A DNA stretch of 64,000 nt, from contig NC_058519.1 in NCBI RefSeq assembly GCF_904849725.1, positions 26,085,267 through 26,149,266 of the forward strand, written 5' to 3'. The position numbers were made by a program, and so were the translations under genes. Shown here one piece after another: positions 24,571 to 36,517 of the stretch; within the stretch, counting starts at the first letter, position 1; each line of letters opens with the position of its first letter. The stretch is from Hordeum vulgare subsp. vulgare (taxonomy: Eukaryota > Streptophyta > Magnoliopsida > Poales > Poaceae). Below the pieces are notes generated by a model. The model worked only from the letters and a program-made list of their open reading frames with translations, did not search any database and was not told where the DNA came from.

Positions 24571-27500
24571 TGTGACAGCCCGAGACCGACGCCCCAGAAG
24601 ATTCTCCTTTATTTCTGTTTTCGTCGTGTGGTTATTTTATTTTGTGGTCTCTTCATTTAGTTTGCATCATTGCATCATGCATGGCATCATGTCATCTCTG
24701 TGCTTGTCTTGTGTGGCCAGTTGCACCTCGTTGTTTGAGTGTGAGCGCATGTGTGTATGTGCCTTAGGGCCTTGCAACGTGATTGGGTGCAACAAAATCA
24801 AGCTCTTACCCCTTATGTTCCACCATGTTTTCAAACTCCTTTCTTTCAGTTTAGTTGAGGCAGATTTAAAAGTTCATTTTTTTTGGTTCAAAACAATATG
24901 TTCCTCCTCTTCAAAATTTCTTTCTATTAAATGTGGGGGCAACCCCTTGGGTTTCCTTTATTTTTTTTTCTTTTGTTTTTTTTTTTAAATTAGAGTCTCT
25001 TTCTATTTCTAAAAAAGGGATTTATTTTATTCTTCAAAAGAAAGGTTTATTTTTATTCTTAAAAAATGCCCAATCTATTTCTTATAGTTGGGGTATGTTT
25101 TTAAGTAGTTAAAAAATATATTTTCATTATTATTTTTATTTTTTTCTTTTGTTAAATCCTTTTCGTGTGAGTGGGTTTGCTGTTTTACAAAAAAAAATAG
25201 CAAAGAAGGGAGAGGAGGAGCTGCCCAGCCGGCCCAGGGCCGAGCAGGCTCCCCCAGCCCTAGCGCGCAGCTTCCGTCGATCCCCTTCTCCTCTCGTTCT
25301 CCCTCGCAAGCGCCGTCATCCACTCCTCTGCGCCGTGCTCCCTCGCCCTGCGCTGCAAGCACGCCGCCATGGCCGACCTCTGCCGCGCGCCGCCAACCCC
25401 GCGCCTCGCCGCCTGCTCCGCCCCGCCGTGCCCCCGCGCGAGCCCTCGCCTCCGTCCCCGCGCCGCCTGGAGACCTCCGCCGGCGCCGCCATGGCCTGCT
25501 CCCCGACGGTCGCCCCCTCCCTGCTCCCCGGTGGTCGCCGCGCTGGCCATTCCCTCCAGGGCCCCGACCTCCTCCTCTCGGCTCCTCCCGGCCGGCCCGA
25601 GGCCCCTGTGTCGCTGATGCTGCTGCTGCCGTTGCTGTTGCTGCGCTAGTGCCGAGCCGTTGCCGCTTGCGTGCTGCTGCCGCTGGCGCTTGCTGTCGCT
25701 GCTGCGCATGCTTGTTGTGTCTGCCGAGCTGTCGCGCTGCTGCTTGCTGCTGTGCCTGCTTGCGTGGCCTGCTTGCTGCTGCACCTGCTGTCGCTGTTGC
25801 TAGCTGATGCTGTGCCTGCTGCTTGCTGTTGTTACTTGCTGTCGTTGCTGCTTGATGCTGCTGGCTGCCGTCGCTGTAGGTTGCTGTTGTTGCGCGTTGC
25901 GTGCCTAGCCGGTTGCTAGCTTGTTGCTGCTAGGTTAGTTGCTTGCCTGTAGCTGCTATTGTTTGCTGCTGCCCTGCTGATGCGTGTTGCTGCTGCTTGT
26001 AGTTTGCTACTATGTTGTTAGTAGATGTTGCTTGCTAGCTGCTGTGCCGAGTGTTGCTACTAGTGCTAGACGCCGTAGCCCGATATTAGTTGCTGCCGCT
26101 TGTAGCCGTGGCCTCCGTCGCTTGCTTGTGCTGCTGTTTGCCGCCGCCGCATGCGCCATTCCCGCCTTCATGGTTCCGACGAGACCCGAGTACCACGACG
26201 ACAACTACGTCCTCGACGACCCCGAAAACGAGTTCGACTACCGACGCCGAAGACCGTGAACCACGACGCCGAGCGAACGACTACCGTCGACGAGACCCGA
26301 GGACCACGACGACCTCGACTTCCACGACGGCCGCTTCGAACCGATCCGCTCCGATTCGCACGCGTCGAAGGTATACCTATGAGACATGTCGTGTAGCGAA
26401 TGCATGTGTTGTATGAGTTGAATATATGTATGCACCGTATGTTGCCCGTTGCACGTGTACTTCTTTTGTTGTGCCTCGACACATGGGAACCCGGTAACCG
26501 GGATCACCCCATTCCTTATTTAGCGTTCCCGCACACGCTCCCTATTCGTTGGCACGTTATCTCGATGAGTTATCGGGATAGGAACGTTGCCGTGGCATCG
26601 TTTCCGTTTTGCCGCCTTGGTTCGTTTTCGCTCGCCGTGGCGACACCTGTTTCTTTCCCTTCTTGCCTGTGTTATGAACTCGCATGCATGACACATTCAT
26701 GGCATATACATCTTGTGTTGCATGTTCTTGTGCCGTTGCTCCGTTCTATGTTCCGCGAGTTAAACCGTCTAGGATGCCATGTAGGATCACCGCTTCACCC
26801 CTTGCCATGTTAACAACAATTTAATATTGCCGTGTAAATTAACGGTAGTGAATTAAATAATTAAACGTGGAGTTTCGTCGATATGCAACCCGTTGCATAT
26901 CGAGCTTCATTTAATGTGTAGAGTTTGCGTGAGGTGAATTGCCATGCCATCCCTTGCATCATTGAACTGATCATGCATCATAGTAGGTTGTGCATCATGT
27001 TGTGCATCGTGTGGTGAATATTTGTGTTGATGTTTGTTTCCGGTTTGCTCCGTCTCGATAGAGTTCCGCAAGCGTGTCGGAATGTGAGGACCCGTTCGAC
27101 TACGTTGGTTCACCGACTTCACGGAGTTGTTCTTCTTCCAAGCGGGATCTCAGGCAAGATGACCATTTCCCCAGATACCATTACTATCATTGCCATGCTA
27201 GTTTATCGCTTCTATCGATTATGTCTCGTTGCCTACCACATGTTAAATAACAGCCTCTCAACAATGCCATGATTACCCTCAACCTGTTCAATCTAGCAAA
27301 CCACTGATTGGATATGTTACTGCTTGCTTAACCCTGTTGATAGCGTTGCTAGTTGCAGGTGTAGTTGCTTTCATGTGATAACATGGGTTCCTTGTCATAT
27401 CACCATATTAATGCTATTTAATTTAATGCACCTATATACTTGGTAAAAGGTGGAAGGCTGGGCCTTTCTAGCCTGGTGTTTTGTTCCACCTTTGCCCCCT

Positions 27501-28805
27501 TAGTTTCGGCTACCGGTGTTATGTTCCATAAGCGAGCGCTCCTAACACGATCGGGGTTGTTATGGGGACCCCCTTGATAATTCGTTTTAGATTAAAGCTG
27601 GTCTGGCAATTCCCAACTTTGGTACTACATTTGCCTAATAACTAATGATCTGCATAGGGAGTAATTAACCCGAGGAAATTTAATCAACCCCCGGCCAGTG
27701 CTCCTCATGAGTGTTGGTCCAAATTGGCAGACTACGGGGCCACCGCGGGGCAACCCGAGGTTTGGTATCTCCTAGTGTGACCCATCCGTCGTGTCCTGAG
27801 AACGAGGTACGCGACTCCTATCGGGATCGTCGACACGTCGGGCGGCCTTGCTGGATTATTTTTACCTTTGACGAAATATCTTGTGCATCGGGATTCCGGT
27901 GATGCTTTGGGTAATCTCAGAGTTGAGGTTTTCCACTAGGGAATCCGACGAGATCGCGAGCTTCGTGATGGAGGATTTCTATGCGGCTTGTGGTAATTTG
28001 TGATGGACTAGTTGGAGCACCCCTGCAGGGTTAAATCTTTCGGAAAGCCGTGCCCGCGGTTATGTGGCAACGTGGAACTTTTGTTTAACACTGGTTCTAG
28101 ATAACTTGAAGTTAATTAATTAAAAAATGCCAACTGTGTGCGTAACCGTGACTGTCTCTTTCGTGAGTTCCTTCTCCGATCGAGGACACGGTGGGGTTAT
28201 GTCTGACGTAGGTAGGTGTTCAGGATAATTCATTTGATCATCAGTAGTTCACGTCCGTTATGCGTAGATCATCCCCCTCTTATTTTTATACTCGTAAGTT
28301 AGCCACCATATATATGCTTAGCCGCTGCTGCAACCTCACCACTTAACCATACCTCACCCATTAAGATTTGCTAGTCTTGATACCTTTGGAAATGAGATTG
28401 CTGAGTCCCGTGTGGCTCACAGATTACTACAACACGTACAGGTAAAGGTTACTTGACGCGAGCGCGTTGACTGTTCATTTTGAGTTGCTTCTTCTTCTTC
28501 TTCTTCATCGATCTAGGATGGGTTCCAGGCCGGCAGCCTAGGATAGCAAGGATGGACGTCGTTCTTCTTTTGTCGTTTGTTTTCGTCCGTAGTCGGACCC
28601 TGCTCTTACTCTTGATGAATATGTAATGTACTGTTGTGACTGTGATGTAGCTTGTGGCGAGTGTAAGCCAATTCTATATATATCTCTTCTTTTCAGTACA
28701 TGTACTTGTAACGATATCCATTCTTGCGACATGACGAGATGCGCTTCTATCCCTGACGAGGCCTTCGTGCCAAATTGAATATAGGGTCGCATCTTGGGCA
28801 TCACA
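24571..28805 (+). mobile_element. Solo LTR, Sukkula-related, with 5-bp TSD
   Basis: It starts TGTGACAGCCCGAGACCG and ends GGGCATCACA, matching both ends of the Sukkula-like LTRs at 7087-11942 but in the opposite orientation. It is flanked by the same 5 bases, CCATC, at 24566-24570 and 28806-28810. There is no internal domain, so it is a solo LTR left by LTR-LTR recombination. The 3' part (about 26820-28805) aligns well with the reverse complement of 7087-9100. The middle (about 25600-26800) is unlike the other LTRs and is rich in GCTGCT. Alanine, arginine and leucine-rich frames in 25149-26416 are compositional. Confidence 0.85.
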
Positions 28806-28871
28806 CCATCCTTCTTCCTTTTTTACGCACCATCCTTCTTCTTTTTTGGCTGTTAATGAAAAATATAGTAA

Positions 28872-31090
28872 TTAGTTTACAAATGAAGAATAAAAACATA
28901 TCATGTACCAATTGCAACATACATTTTCTCCCGTTTTGGTAGGCGCGGTAGATTTCAATGGTATGCGCTTCCCCTTGAGTAACTTATCAAGCCAAGTTTT
29001 CTTTCTCCTTAATTTTGTTGCTGGAACCTCTTTTTTCTTCAGTCGTGCAGCTCTAAGCAATTTATCTCTTTGCTGCACATTTGGTTCAACATTCTCTTTG
29101 TCTTTATATGGTTCATCCATAGCACTAGTGGCATTGAGTATTTCCTGTATGCTACGTGCAACAGAGGCAAGTGCATTTGCCAATAGCAAACAACACTGTG
29201 GGGAGCTGGCTGCTCCATGTGCCACATTGTGAAATTGATGAGACAAATCCCTGTACCGAAGTTGAGCTTCAAGTTTTGGATTTTGTACCACTTCCCTTCC
29301 TTCCTTATCTTGTATACTTCCATTGCGAGCTTCTCTAGTCCATCTCTTCAAGACATAATGTGTCGGCAATGTCTTTATATTCATCAAATCAAGGACTTTT
29401 GGACCATGTCCACACAATATCCCCGTCCTATTGAACATTTCACAACTACATGAAACCGTTTTGGTCAAAGGATCACCTATCACTATGCGCTCCTCCTCAA
29501 ACTCTAAATCACCATGCAAACTCGCAATAGCAACGGCAAATCTGTTATTTCCATCCAATACTCCACAACATGCAGCCGTTGATCTTTCATACTCACCTTG
29601 GAAAGCTTCAAATATAATCGAAGTGTACACTTTGCTTGCTTCCACCAACATAGGAGTGTACATCTTAATTCTTGGTATATATTTTCTTGCATTGAATTCA
29701 GATTGCAATTCCTTTGCTCCTTTTACTTCCACCGTCCTCTCAAAATGCATCAAGAACCGACGAATATGAAAATCTGTTTTCAAATGATTTTTCAACGCAT
29801 TGTTGAAGCTCTCACTTAATTGTGTACTTCTCACTCCCAAGCTAAAGACATCTCTCATATAACATTCAGCCCATTTTTCTTTAACCTTGTAGATGATATC
29901 TAACCAAGTTTGCTTATGCACTTTGAGCCTCATATTGTCAAACGCTTCTTCAAATGCTGCCTTGTCCTCATATCCATACATACAAGAACCAAAATCTGTG
30001 ATAATATGAGGCTATTTTTCTCCATCCTCCACTTCATCCTCCACTCCCACTTGAGTTAAATGTTTGACAACATTTTGCATGATATGAAATGTACACAGTC
30101 CATGATATGATTCTTTGAAGACCTTCCCTATGGCTCCTCCCATTGCTGCATCTTGATCGGTATAGATAGTTCTAGGCTGCCTTCCATTGTGTGCGGCTAG
30201 AAATGTCTCAAAGAGCCATATAAATGAGTCACATGTTTCATCAAACATCAATGCAGCACCAACAATGGTTGTTTCTCTAAACTGATTGAGCCCAAGAAAA
30301 ATACCAAATGGCCTATACTCTTTGTTCGTGCCAAATGTAGTGTCAAAAGTGACAACATCACCAAAGTGTGCATAGTCAAGTAGCATTTTAGCATCAACCC
30401 AGAATATGTTGGCTATATGCTCCTCACAATCCAACTGCAAATGATATTGGAATGATGGATTCTCAGCTATCCTGTCACGAAAGAACTTCAACATACTACC
30501 AGCTTGTCCATAAGCCATCTCCCGCTGCCGCTTGGTTCGCAAATGATTCTTTTGGTCAGTCAAAGTGTAACCAACGTTGAACTTCCCACCAGCTCGACGA
30601 CATGCAAACTCATGTGAAGCTTTTGGCATAATTCCAGAATCATCGGCTGTTTCTATCTCTAAAGCTTGCACATCTGAAATCTTCCTTTGTGATGCCAACA
30701 AGTGACAGGTTTGTGGCAATTGAAGGAGGTGATTGTGTTCCAAATCAACTTCAGTGACTTCAAAATTTTTGGCCACTCGATCAAATGAAACAATCATCCG
30801 AACTTTATTATTTGTTCTTGTTTCAGCTCTAATGCGCTTCGACTCGTGATTTGTTTGACTTTTTCTTTGAATGCTTCATTGGAACAAACAAACCTACATG
30901 AAGTGATTGTTCCATCAGTTCTTCTTTTGATGGTATTTCTTTTCCTCACATCAAAGCCTATGTGACCTCCATATTGCACCCAGAATTCCCAAGCTTCATC
31001 CAAATTTCTAAACCGCATACCAACTTCGGGTATCGTGTTGCCAATCGATCCCATCGCACAAACACAATTCTGCCAAGTTCCACGGTGCAT
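28872..31090 (-). pseudogene. FAR1/FHY3-related, MULE-type transposase-like protein, broken
   Basis: Proteins of this family descend from Mutator-like transposases; domesticated members act as nuclear transcription factors in light signalling. Minus-strand order: a FAR1 DNA-binding domain (IPEVGMRFRNLDEAWEFWVQ, 31090-30850); a MULE transposase domain with candidate DDE residues in VTFDTTFGTN, IYTDQDAAMGGAI and STQLSESFNN; a SWIM zinc finger with CSC and CGH ligands (CSCEMFNRTGILCGHG); then a basic Lys/Arg-rich tail. Two lesions are visible: a single-base frameshift near 30850 after FKEKVKQ, and an in-frame TAG at 30012-30014. Otherwise the frame is intact over about 700 codons, so inactivation looks fairly recent. 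No terminal inverted repeats were found, so host FRS pseudogene and MULE remnant remain alternatives. Confidence 0.8.
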
Positions 31091-31129
31091 ACAAATTAGT
31101 GGAACAAGATAGAAGCTAACTGAAATTCA

Positions 31130-31460
31130 AACAATAGTATACAAGTGTTGTAGTAGTATACAAGTGCTGTCAAATTTCTGCCAAATTTCTGAATAGAATT
31201 ATTCAGAAATACTCACTGCCAAATTTCTGAATAGAATTATTCAGAAATACTCACTACCAAATTTCCTACAAGTGCTGCAAGTGCTGTAGTAGAACAATTC
31301 TACCAAATTACAAGTGCTGTAGTAGTATACAAGTGCTGCCAAATTTCTGAATAGAATTGTTCAGGAATACTCGCTGCCAAATTTCTGAATAGTATTATTC
31401 AGAAATACTCGCTGCAAGTGCTGTAGTATACAAGTTAATAGAATTATTCAGAAATGTAGT
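31130..31460. repeat. Degenerate tandem repeat with internal palindromes
   Basis: Several copies of a unit containing CCAAATTTCTGAATAGAATT and ATTCAGAAATACTC, alternating with ACAAGTGCTGTAGTAG. Each unit contains an imperfect palindrome (TTCTGAATA...TATTCAGAA). It lies directly upstream of the FAR1-like pseudogene. Confidence 0.75.
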
Positions 31461-32354
31461 GCTGACTCAAAATAGAAGTAGTTCCTATGTTAAAACCACA
31501 AAGCTTAGCAGATTCAGAGAATATATTGCTGACTCAAAGCTGGCTCCACCTCTGGCACTAATGGAATAAGAGAGAGAGAGAGAGGGGGGACCTGAGAAGT
31601 GGTCGCTGACGATGATGAACGGTCCCCTGCTCGCGACGGTGCTCGTCCTCGTTCGCGGTGGCGCTCGTCCCCGGCGAGACGCCGGTGAATCGCCGCGCCA
31701 AAGCCCGCCTTTTCCCTGCCTTCCCCACCAGATTTTACCGCTGACCTGGTCTGTGTTCTGTGTGTGGATGTTGTTTTTGCCTTGGAAAGCTGTGGTCCGT
31801 TGGATGCAGGCTGGGCGGTGGATCGGAGGCCGCGAGGCCCACGGTGACATGCCGTTTGCATGTCACCTGATCTGTGTCCGACTTGGGACGGGGTCAAGCA
31901 TCAATGATGATTTCTATCTAGGTTACCCCAGTTCAGATAATAAGGGGCTAAGGGCAAACGCCCGAAATGATTTGTGCAAGACAGTGATGATTAGCTTGTT
32001 GGATTTGCTATCTAGGTTTCCCCAGTCTTTGACTACGTGGCTTCGTGTGGCCGTGATGCTCCCCCAAGAATAGCAATTCCCATTCCACCCAAAACTTTAG
32101 GAATTCCTTGGAGCCATGCGTGATCTACAGTTGTCTTCGCGAAAGAAGAACGAGAAAGACATCGGTTGGGTACAACAGCGTCACCTTGGTGGTGGCCTTC
32201 GTGGGACCCCAAGCGGTCGGCGTCCTCTCATGTTCTACTTCTCCTCGATGATGGCGGCATACTTATCCTCGATGATGGCGGCGTACGCACGGGCGCTAGC
32301 CACAGACTTGTTGATATCCGCACACCCGGTTTCTGTCTCTACCTGCATGGCATG
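31461..32354. other. Intergenic, no gene assigned
   Basis: GC-rich sequence at 31600-31900 is open in several frames but matches nothing I recognise; it could be the leader region of the minus-strand FAR1-like locus. Near 32245-32290 the phrase TCCTCGATGATGGCGGC occurs twice in tandem. The Copia element A insertion begins at 32355. Confidence 0.5.
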
Positions 32355-34205
32355 TGTTGGGGAACGTTGCATGGGAAACAAAAAATTTCCTACGCGCACG
32401 AAGACCTATCATGGTGATGTCCATCTAGGAGAGGGGATTTCCGATCTACGTACCCTTGTAGATCGCACAACAGGAAGCGTTAAGAAACGCAGTTGATGTA
32501 GTGGAACGTCCTCACATCCCTCGATCCGGCCCGCGAACCGTCCCACGAACCGTCCCGCGATCCGTCCCACGATCCGCTCCGATCTAGTGCCGAACGGACG
32601 GCACCTCCGCGTTCAGCACACGTACAGCTGGACGATGATCTCGGCCTTCTTGATCCAGCAAGAGAGACAGAGAGGTAGATGAGTTCTCCGGCAGCGTGAC
32701 GGCGCTCCGGAGGTTGTTGGTGATCTATCTCAGCAAGGCTCCGCCCGAGCTCCGCAGAAATACGATCTAGAGGAAAAACCGTGGAGGTATGTGGTCGGGC
32801 TGCCGTGGCAAAGTTGTCTCAAATCAGCCCTAATACCTCAATATATATAGGAGGGAGGGGGAGGGACCTGCCTTGAGGCTCAAGGGAGCCTCAAGGGGTC
32901 GGCCGAAGGGGGGGAGGAGGAGTCCTCCTCCAATCCTAGTCCAACTAGGATTGGAAGGTGGAGTCCTTCTCTTCCTTCCCACTTCCCGTCTTTTTTTCCT
33001 TTGATTTTTTCTTCTCCTGCGCATAGGGCCTCTTGGGCTGTCCCACCAGCCCACTAAGGGATGGTGTGGCACCCCTAAGGTCTATTGGCTTCCCCCGGGT
33101 GGGCTGGCCCCCCCGGTGAACATCCGGAACCCATTCGTCACTCCCGACACATTCCCGGTAATGCCGAAAACTTTCCGGTAATCAAATAAGGTCATCCTAT
33201 ATATCAATCTTCGTCTCCGGACCATTCCGTAAACCCTCGTGACGTCCGTGATCTCATCCGGGACTCCGACAACATTCGGTAACCAACCATATAACTCAAA
33301 TACGCATAAAACATCGCCGAACCTTAAGTGTGCAAACCCTCCGGGTTCGAGAACTATGTAGACATGACCCGAGGGACTCCTTGGTCAATATTCAATAGCG
33401 GGACCTGGATGCGAAGGATCCTACATATTCTACATATTCTACATATTCTACGAAGATCTTATCGATTGAACCTGAGTGCCAAGGATTCATATAATCCCGT
33501 ATGTCATTCCCTTTGTCCTTCGGTATGTTACTTGCCCGAGATTCGATCGTCAGTATATATCCGCATACCTATTTCAATCTCGCTTACCGGCAAGTCTCTT
33601 TACTCGTACCGTAATACAAGATCCCGTGACTTACACTAAGTCACATTGCTTGCAAGGCTTGTGTGTGATGCTGTATTACCGAGTGGGCCCCGAGATACCT
33701 CTCCGTCACACGGAGTGACAAATCCCAGTCTTGATCCATACTAACTCAACGGACACCTTTGGAGATACCTGTAGAGCATCTTTATAGTCACCCAGTTACG
33801 TTGTGACGTTTGATACACACAAGGCGTTCCTCCGGTGTTCGTGAGTTATATGATCTGATGGTCATAGGAATAAATACTTTAGACGCAGAAAACAGTAGCA
33901 ACATAATGACACGATCAGCATGCTACGTTCATTAGTTTGGGTCTAGTCCATCACATGATTCACCCAATGATGTGATCTAGTTATCAAGCAACAACACCTT
34001 GTACATAGTCAGAAGACCTTGACTATCCTTGATCAACTCGCTAGCCAACTAGAGTCTTGCTAGGGACAGTGTTTTGTCTATGTATCCACACATGTATCTA
34101 AGTCTTCATTCAACACAATTATAGCATGGATAATAAATGATTATCTTGATACAAGATTCATAATAATAACTTATTTATCATTGCCTCTAGGGCATAATTC
34201 CAACA
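32355..34205 (-). repeat. 3' LTR of element A
   Basis: On the minus strand it begins TGTTGGAATTATGCCC and ends CCCCAACA; length 1851 bp. A TATA-like ATATATATA lies at 32841-32849. The polypurine tract AAGTGGGAGAC directly precedes the LTR (34206-34216). Its sequence is the BARE1/Wis/Angela LTR type. Confidence 0.9.
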
Positions 34206-34257
34206 GTCTCCCACTTGAACTAGAGTCAATAATCTAGCCCTCACATCGTCATGTGAA

Positions 34258-36417
34258 TTACATTGTAATAAATCTAACACCCATACAGTTCTGGTGTTGA
34301 TCATGCTTTGCCCGTGGAAGAGGTTTAGTCAGCGGGTCTGCCACATTCAGATCCATGTGCACTTTGCAGATATTCACGTCCTCCTCCTCGACGTAGTCGC
34401 GGATGAGGTTGAAGCGTCGTTTGATGTGTCTGGTCTTCTTGTGAAACCGTGGTTCATTTGCTAAGGCAATGGCACCCGTGTTGTCAAAAAACAGGGTTAT
34501 TGGATTCAGTGCACTCGGCACCACTCCAAGATCCGTCATGAACTGCTTCATCCACACACCCTCCTTAGCTGCCTCCGAGGCAGCCATGTACTCCGCTTCA
34601 CATGTAGAATGAGCTACGACGCTTTGCTTGGAACTGCACCAGCTTACAACACCCCCATTAAGAATAAGTACGTATCCGGTCTGCGACTTAGAGTCGTCCG
34701 GATCTGTGTTAAAGCTTGCATCGACGTAACATTTTACGGCGAGCTCTTTGTCACCTCCATATACGAGAAACATCTCCTTAGTCCTTTTCAGGTACTTCAG
34801 GATATTCTTGACCGCCGTCCAGTGATGCACTCATGGATTACTCTGGAACCTGCCTGCCATACTTATGGCCAGGCTGACGTCCGGTCTAGTGCACAGCATT
34901 GCATACATGATAGAACCTATGGATGAAGCATAGGGGACGGTGCTCATATGCTCTCTATCTTTATCAGTTGCTGGGCACTGAGTCTGACTCAATCTCGTAC
35001 CTTGTAAAACTGGCAAGAACCCCTTCTTGGACTGTTCCATTTTGAACCTCTTCAAAACTTTATCAAGGTACGTGCTTTGCGAAAGTCCTATCAGGCGTTT
35101 TGATCTATCCCTATAGATCTTTATGCCTAGAATGTAAGCAGCTTCTCCTAGGTCCTTCATAGAGAACCTTTTATTCAAGTAATCCTTTATGCTCTCCAAA
35201 ATCTCCACGCCGTTTCCATTCAGTAATATGTCATCCACATATAGTATTAGGAACGCCACAGAGCTCCCACTCACTTTCTTGTAAATACAGGATTCTCCAA
35301 CCACCTGTATAAACCCAAATGCTTTGATCACCTCATCAAAGCGTTTATTCCAACTCCGAGATGCTTGCATCAGTCCATAAATGGATCGCTAGAGCTTGCA
35401 CACTTTGTTAGCATTTTTAGGATCGACAAAACCTACGGGTTGCATCATATACAACTCTTCTTTAAGGAAACCGTTAAGGAACGCCGTTTTGACATCCATC
35501 TGCTAGATTTCATAATCGAAAAATGCAGCTATTGTTAACATGATTCGGACGGACTTAAGCATCGCTACGGGTGAGAATGTCTCATCGTAGTCAATTCCTT
35601 GAACTTGTGAAAAACCCTTTGCCACAAGTCGAGCTTTATAAACGGTTACATTACCGTCAGCGTCCATCTTCTTCTTAAAGATCCATTTGTTCTGAATAGC
35701 CTTGCGGCCTTCAGGTAGTACTTCCAAAGTCCACACTTTGTTTTCATACATAGATCCTATCTCGGACTTCATGGCTTCCAGCCATTTGTTGGAATCCAGG
35801 CCCACCATTGCTTCTTCATAATTCGCAGGCTCATTGTTATCTAACAACATAATTGATAAGACGGGATTACTGTACCACTCTGGAGTAGTACGCGGTCTCG
35901 TCGACCCGCGAGGTCCGATAGAAACTTGATCCGGAGTTTCATGATCATCATCATTAACTTCCTCCTCAACCGGCGTCGCAACGACAGGGGTTTCCCCTTG
36001 CCCTGCGCCACCATCCAGAGGGATGAGAGGTTCGACAACCTCATCAAGTTCTATCTTCCTCCCACTCAATTCTCTCGAGATAAACTCCTTCTCGAGAAAA
36101 GCTCCGTTCTTAGCAACAAACACTTTGCCCTCGGATTTGAGATAGAAGGTATACCCAACTGTCTCTTTTGGGTAACCTATGAAGACGCACTTTTCCGCTT
36201 TGGGTTCCAGCTTTTGAGGCTGAAGCTTTTTGACACAAGCATCACATCCCCAAACTTTAAGAAACGACAACTTTGGTCTTTTGCCATACCACAGTTCGTC
36301 AGGTGTCGTCTCAACGGATTTCGATGGTGCCCTATTTAAAGTGAATGCAGCTGTTTCTAATGCATAACCCCAAAACGATAACGGCAAATCGGTAAGAGAC
36401 ATCATAGATCGCACCAT
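34258..36417 (-). pseudogene. Copia pol of element A: integrase C-terminus, RT, RNase H
   Basis: Minus-strand segments in order. 36417-35503 holds the integrase C-terminal part (LKVWGCDACVKKLQPQKL, FIGYPKETVGYTFY) and the RT start (ARLVAKGFSQVQGIDYDETF). 35370-34831 holds the RT with catalytic LYVDDILL. 34830-34258 is RNase H (VKCYVDASFNTDPDDSKSQT, then CEAEYMAASEAAKEGVWMK). Breaks are a one-base deletion just before 36417, a stop at about 35503 where tryptophan is usual, another near 35390, and a TGA at about 34831. The family's normal product is a single polyprotein; this copy cannot make one. Confidence 0.88.
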
Positions 36418-36517
36418 CTCTAATAAGTACGATTACGACGTTCGGACACACCATTACGCTGTGGTTTTCCAGGCGGTGTCAACTGTGAAACAATTCCACA
36501 TTGTCTTAAGTGAGCAC

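Noticed and set aside
25149..26416. Ala/Arg/Leu-rich frames in the solo LTR
   Set aside because: Low-complexity GCTGCT and CG-rich sequence gives open frames by composition; no start or domain evidence.
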